From an archaeon (GTDB taxonomy: Archaea; Asgardarchaeota; Hermodarchaeia; Hermodarchaeales; Hermodarchaeaceae): a stretch of 15,747 bases of DNA. The stretch spans positions 1 to 15,747 of the forward strand of contig JABXGU010000458.1 of NCBI GenBank assembly GCA_016550415.1, written 5' to 3'. Both the position numbers and the translations under genes were made by a program. This document shows positions 14,177 to 15,747 of this stretch, piece after piece (the stretch's first letter is position 1; each line of letters opens with the position of its first letter). The notes under the pieces were generated by a model. That model had not been told where the DNA came from. It saw only the letters and a list, made by a program, of their open reading frames with translations, and did not search any database.

Positions 14177-14222
14177 TGCCCTCCATCCTTTGCTGATTTA
14201 TAATAATATGGGGCTGGAGGCA
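14177..14222 (+). promoter_or_regulatory. Polymerase gene promoter with flanking inverted repeat
   Basis: The TATA stretch ATTTATAATAATAT (14197-14210) is bracketed by TGCCCTCCA (14177-14185) and TGGAGGCA (14215-14222), which are inverted copies apart from one extra C. Initiation near 14230 gives a leader of about 60 bases with GAGGA at 14279-14283 before ATG 14291. The repeat could be an operator occluding TBP, or chance. Confidence 0.4.
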
Positions 14223-14290
14223 AACGGAACGTTAATCTCACTCGAATTCAATAGTCTCCCAAGTAAGTTCTCTAAATTGAGGATTTCACA

Positions 14291-15747
14291 ATGCCTAAGG
14301 ACCAGTATTGGTTAATTGATGCAGCCTATGATGATGGCATTGTGCAATTAACATACATAAGGTCGCCAGATGGTGAAATTGAGACATTCCAGCATGAATT
14401 CACACCATATTTCTTTGCTCTACCTGTTAATTTGGGTGAACCAGTAACTCGGAAGGAACTCTTCTCTGGTCAGCAAATTAGTGTGGCAAAAGTCCCAAGT
14501 TCATCGAGTGCTCGAGGGACCAGGGAATGGGAGCGGGAACTTAATCCTGCCCTGAGCTATGTGTGTGACAACAAACTCCGTTTTGGGTGCCCCCATCGTC
14601 GTTCTAATGGCGTGATGCAACTGGATCTTTCTATCTCTGAAGGTCAACAGGAAGCTTTTGCTGCCAACTTTGATGAGGTGGCCAAACAAGACTCTCTAAA
14701 GTATAATTTTCTAAATGAATTCTTCCAGTTCGCTATTCAGCCAGTACCTGATTTCCTCAACAAGCACTTGAAACTCAAAAGTAAGCACGGAAAGACGGGG
14801 CTATATGAGGGAATGATGTTAGCCCGTATTGCTAACCTTCCGTTGAAACGTGTTCTAGGAAGCCGGAGGGTGTCTGAATGGATTCGAACGATGCTACATA
14901 CTGCATACCGAAATCTCGGCATTCTAATTCCTGATGCTGAAGAGCTTAAGCGTGGCTACAAACCCCATAGAGTAGAAGGTGCGCTCACAATTGCTCCCAA
15001 GTCTGGTGCGTACTATAATATGGCAGTACTTGATTTTGAATCCCTTTATCCTAGTTGTATTGATTATTACAATCTCTCCTATGAGACCATAGATTGTGGA
15101 CACGCCGAATGTAAACAGTCAAAAGTACCTGGTTCTGAGCATTATGTTTGCCATCAACGACGTGGCATCTTTAGCGCTTTAATTGGGGCTCTCAAGGATC
15201 TCCGCATACATTGGTATAAGCATCAAGTTCGTCGAGCGGATATCAATCCGGAAGATCGAAATCGTGCAAAAGTCATATCAGATTTGCTGAAGCTATTTCT
15301 GGTGAGTTGCTTTGGCTGTACAATCAGAATCCCTGGATTAGCCTGTCCTCCCCTTGCTGAGTCAGTAACTGCTTATGGGCGCTGGGCTCTCCAAACCAGT
15401 TGGAACCTGGCAGAGGAATATGGCATGTCTCCAGTCTATGGCGACACAGATTCACTCTTTTTGGATAATCCTGTCCAACAACAAATCGAACGACTCATAG
15501 CCAAAATCAAAGAAGACCTTGGTTTGATACTCTCAATTGATGTGACTTATCCACTCTGCGTACTCAGCTCTGCTAAGAAAGCCTACTTTGGAATGTTAGC
15601 TGATGGAACACCTGATATTAAGGGTATAACCCTTGGTAAGTCAAGTACTCCGCCCTTGTTTAGAGATATCTTCCTCGAAGTAGTATCTCCTCTGGGCGGC
15701 GTTGATGCTCCAGAAAAGCTCACTGAACGAATACCAAAAGTCCTCGA
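14291..15747 (+). CDS. Family B DNA polymerase lacking most of the exonuclease domain (3' end outside window)
   Basis: ATG 14291 with GAGGA seven bases upstream; 485 residues fall in the window and the frame is open to its end. The N-terminal domain (YWLIDAAYDDG ... FTPYFFAL) and the palm/fingers of archaeal PolB are clear: motif A LDFESLYPS at D248, VCHQRRGIFSALIGALKDLR leading into the fingers, motif C YGDTDS (383-388), and KKAYFG (K429-K430) with IKGITLGKSSTP. Only 247 residues precede motif A, against about 400 in standard archaeal PolB, and no Exo I D-x-E is seen. A YNFLN at 138-142 may be a remnant of Exo III (Y-x3-D) with Asp changed to Asn. Motif B reads KLFLVSCFG instead of K-x-x-x-N-x-x-YG. 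It is probably proofreading-deficient, with altered nucleotide handling; a translesion or accessory role is plausible. It is unlike the replicative copy expected elsewhere in the genome. Confidence 0.88.
   Translation, partial: MPKDQYWLIDAAYDDGIVQLTYIRSPDGEIETFQHEFTPYFFALPVNLGEPVTRKELFSGQQISVAKVPSSSSARGTREWERELNPALSYVCDNKLRFGCPHRRSNGVMQLDLSISEGQQEAFAANFDEVAKQDSLKYNFLNEFFQFAIQPVPDFLNKHLKLKSKHGKTGLYEGMMLARIANLPLKRVLGSRRVSEWIRTMLHTAYRNLGILIPDAEELKRGYKPHRVEGALTIAPKSGAYYNMAVLDFESLYPSCIDYYNLSYETIDCGHAECKQSKVPGSEHYVCHQRRGIFSALIGALKDLRIHWYKHQVRRADINPEDRNRAKVISDLLKLFLVSCFGCTIRIPGLACPPLAESVTAYGRWALQTSWNLAEEYGMSPVYGDTDSLFLDNPVQQQIERLIAKIKEDLGLILSIDVTYPLCVLSSAKKAYFGMLADGTPDIKGITLGKSSTPPLFRDIFLEVVSPLGGVDAPEKLTERIPKVL

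Noticed and set aside
14501..14922. Minus-strand frames of 62 and 61 codons opposite the polymerase
   Set aside because: The + strand frame is continuous with PolB motifs; these are antisense shadows.

Overview
The window looks archaeal, and probably Asgard-like (Thorarchaeota/Heimdall-type would be my guess). The evidence is a short histone-fold gene, an archaeal family B DNA polymerase, TTTAAA/TTTTTAA-type TATA boxes 25-60 bases before starts, GAGG/GGTGA ribosome binding sites, many GTG and TTG starts, and a type I membrane protein rich in N-glycosylation sequons. It also holds several small domains prominent in Asgard genomes: Roadblock/LC7, a longin-like domain, and MIT-like and SNAP/TPR-like helical repeats. 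The phylum is inferred from gene content; no rRNA is present. I see no tRNA, rRNA, CRISPR array or insertion sequence.

Left part, + strand, 1-3180: a VirB4/HerA-type P-loop ATPase whose 5' end lies outside the window is split into two reading frames at 595-604. The junction has the layout of a programmed -1 frameshift: a T-TTT-TTC heptamer, an immediate stop, a short spacer and a 12-bp stem. Its Walker A motif is degenerate and it carries a C-terminal winged helix. A protein with an MIT-like helical N-terminus, an HKD phospholipase-D-type domain and a C-terminal Cys/His knuckle follows. After an AT-rich gap, 3518-5883 encodes a large regulator with two winged-helix/Lrp-like halves and two small uncharacterised proteins.

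Middle part: a minus-strand cluster reads Roadblock, then a PD-(D/E)XK nuclease, then a 53-residue coiled-coil protein (7252 down to 5897). It is divergent from a five-helix membrane protein (7448-8050). Next, on the minus strand, come a 57-residue histone-fold gene with its own promoter and stem-loop/T-tract terminator, then two overlapping genes: a longin-like two-domain protein (9035-10081) and a helical MIT/TPR-like partner (8527-9072).

Right part: a secreted, membrane-anchored, heavily sequon-bearing protein, a DUF354 GT-B-fold sugar enzyme, a SNAP/TPR-like protein and a DegT/DnrJ/EryC1/StrS sugar aminotransferase form a surface-glycan neighbourhood. The window ends inside a family B DNA polymerase that keeps its polymerase motifs A and C but seems to lack most of the 3'-5' exonuclease domain and has an altered motif B.

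The strongest leads are the frameshift architecture in the pseudo-ATPase gene, the MIT-like/PLD fusion next to it (reminiscent of eukaryotic MITD1), the exonuclease-less polymerase, and the longin two-domain protein with its overlapping helical partner.
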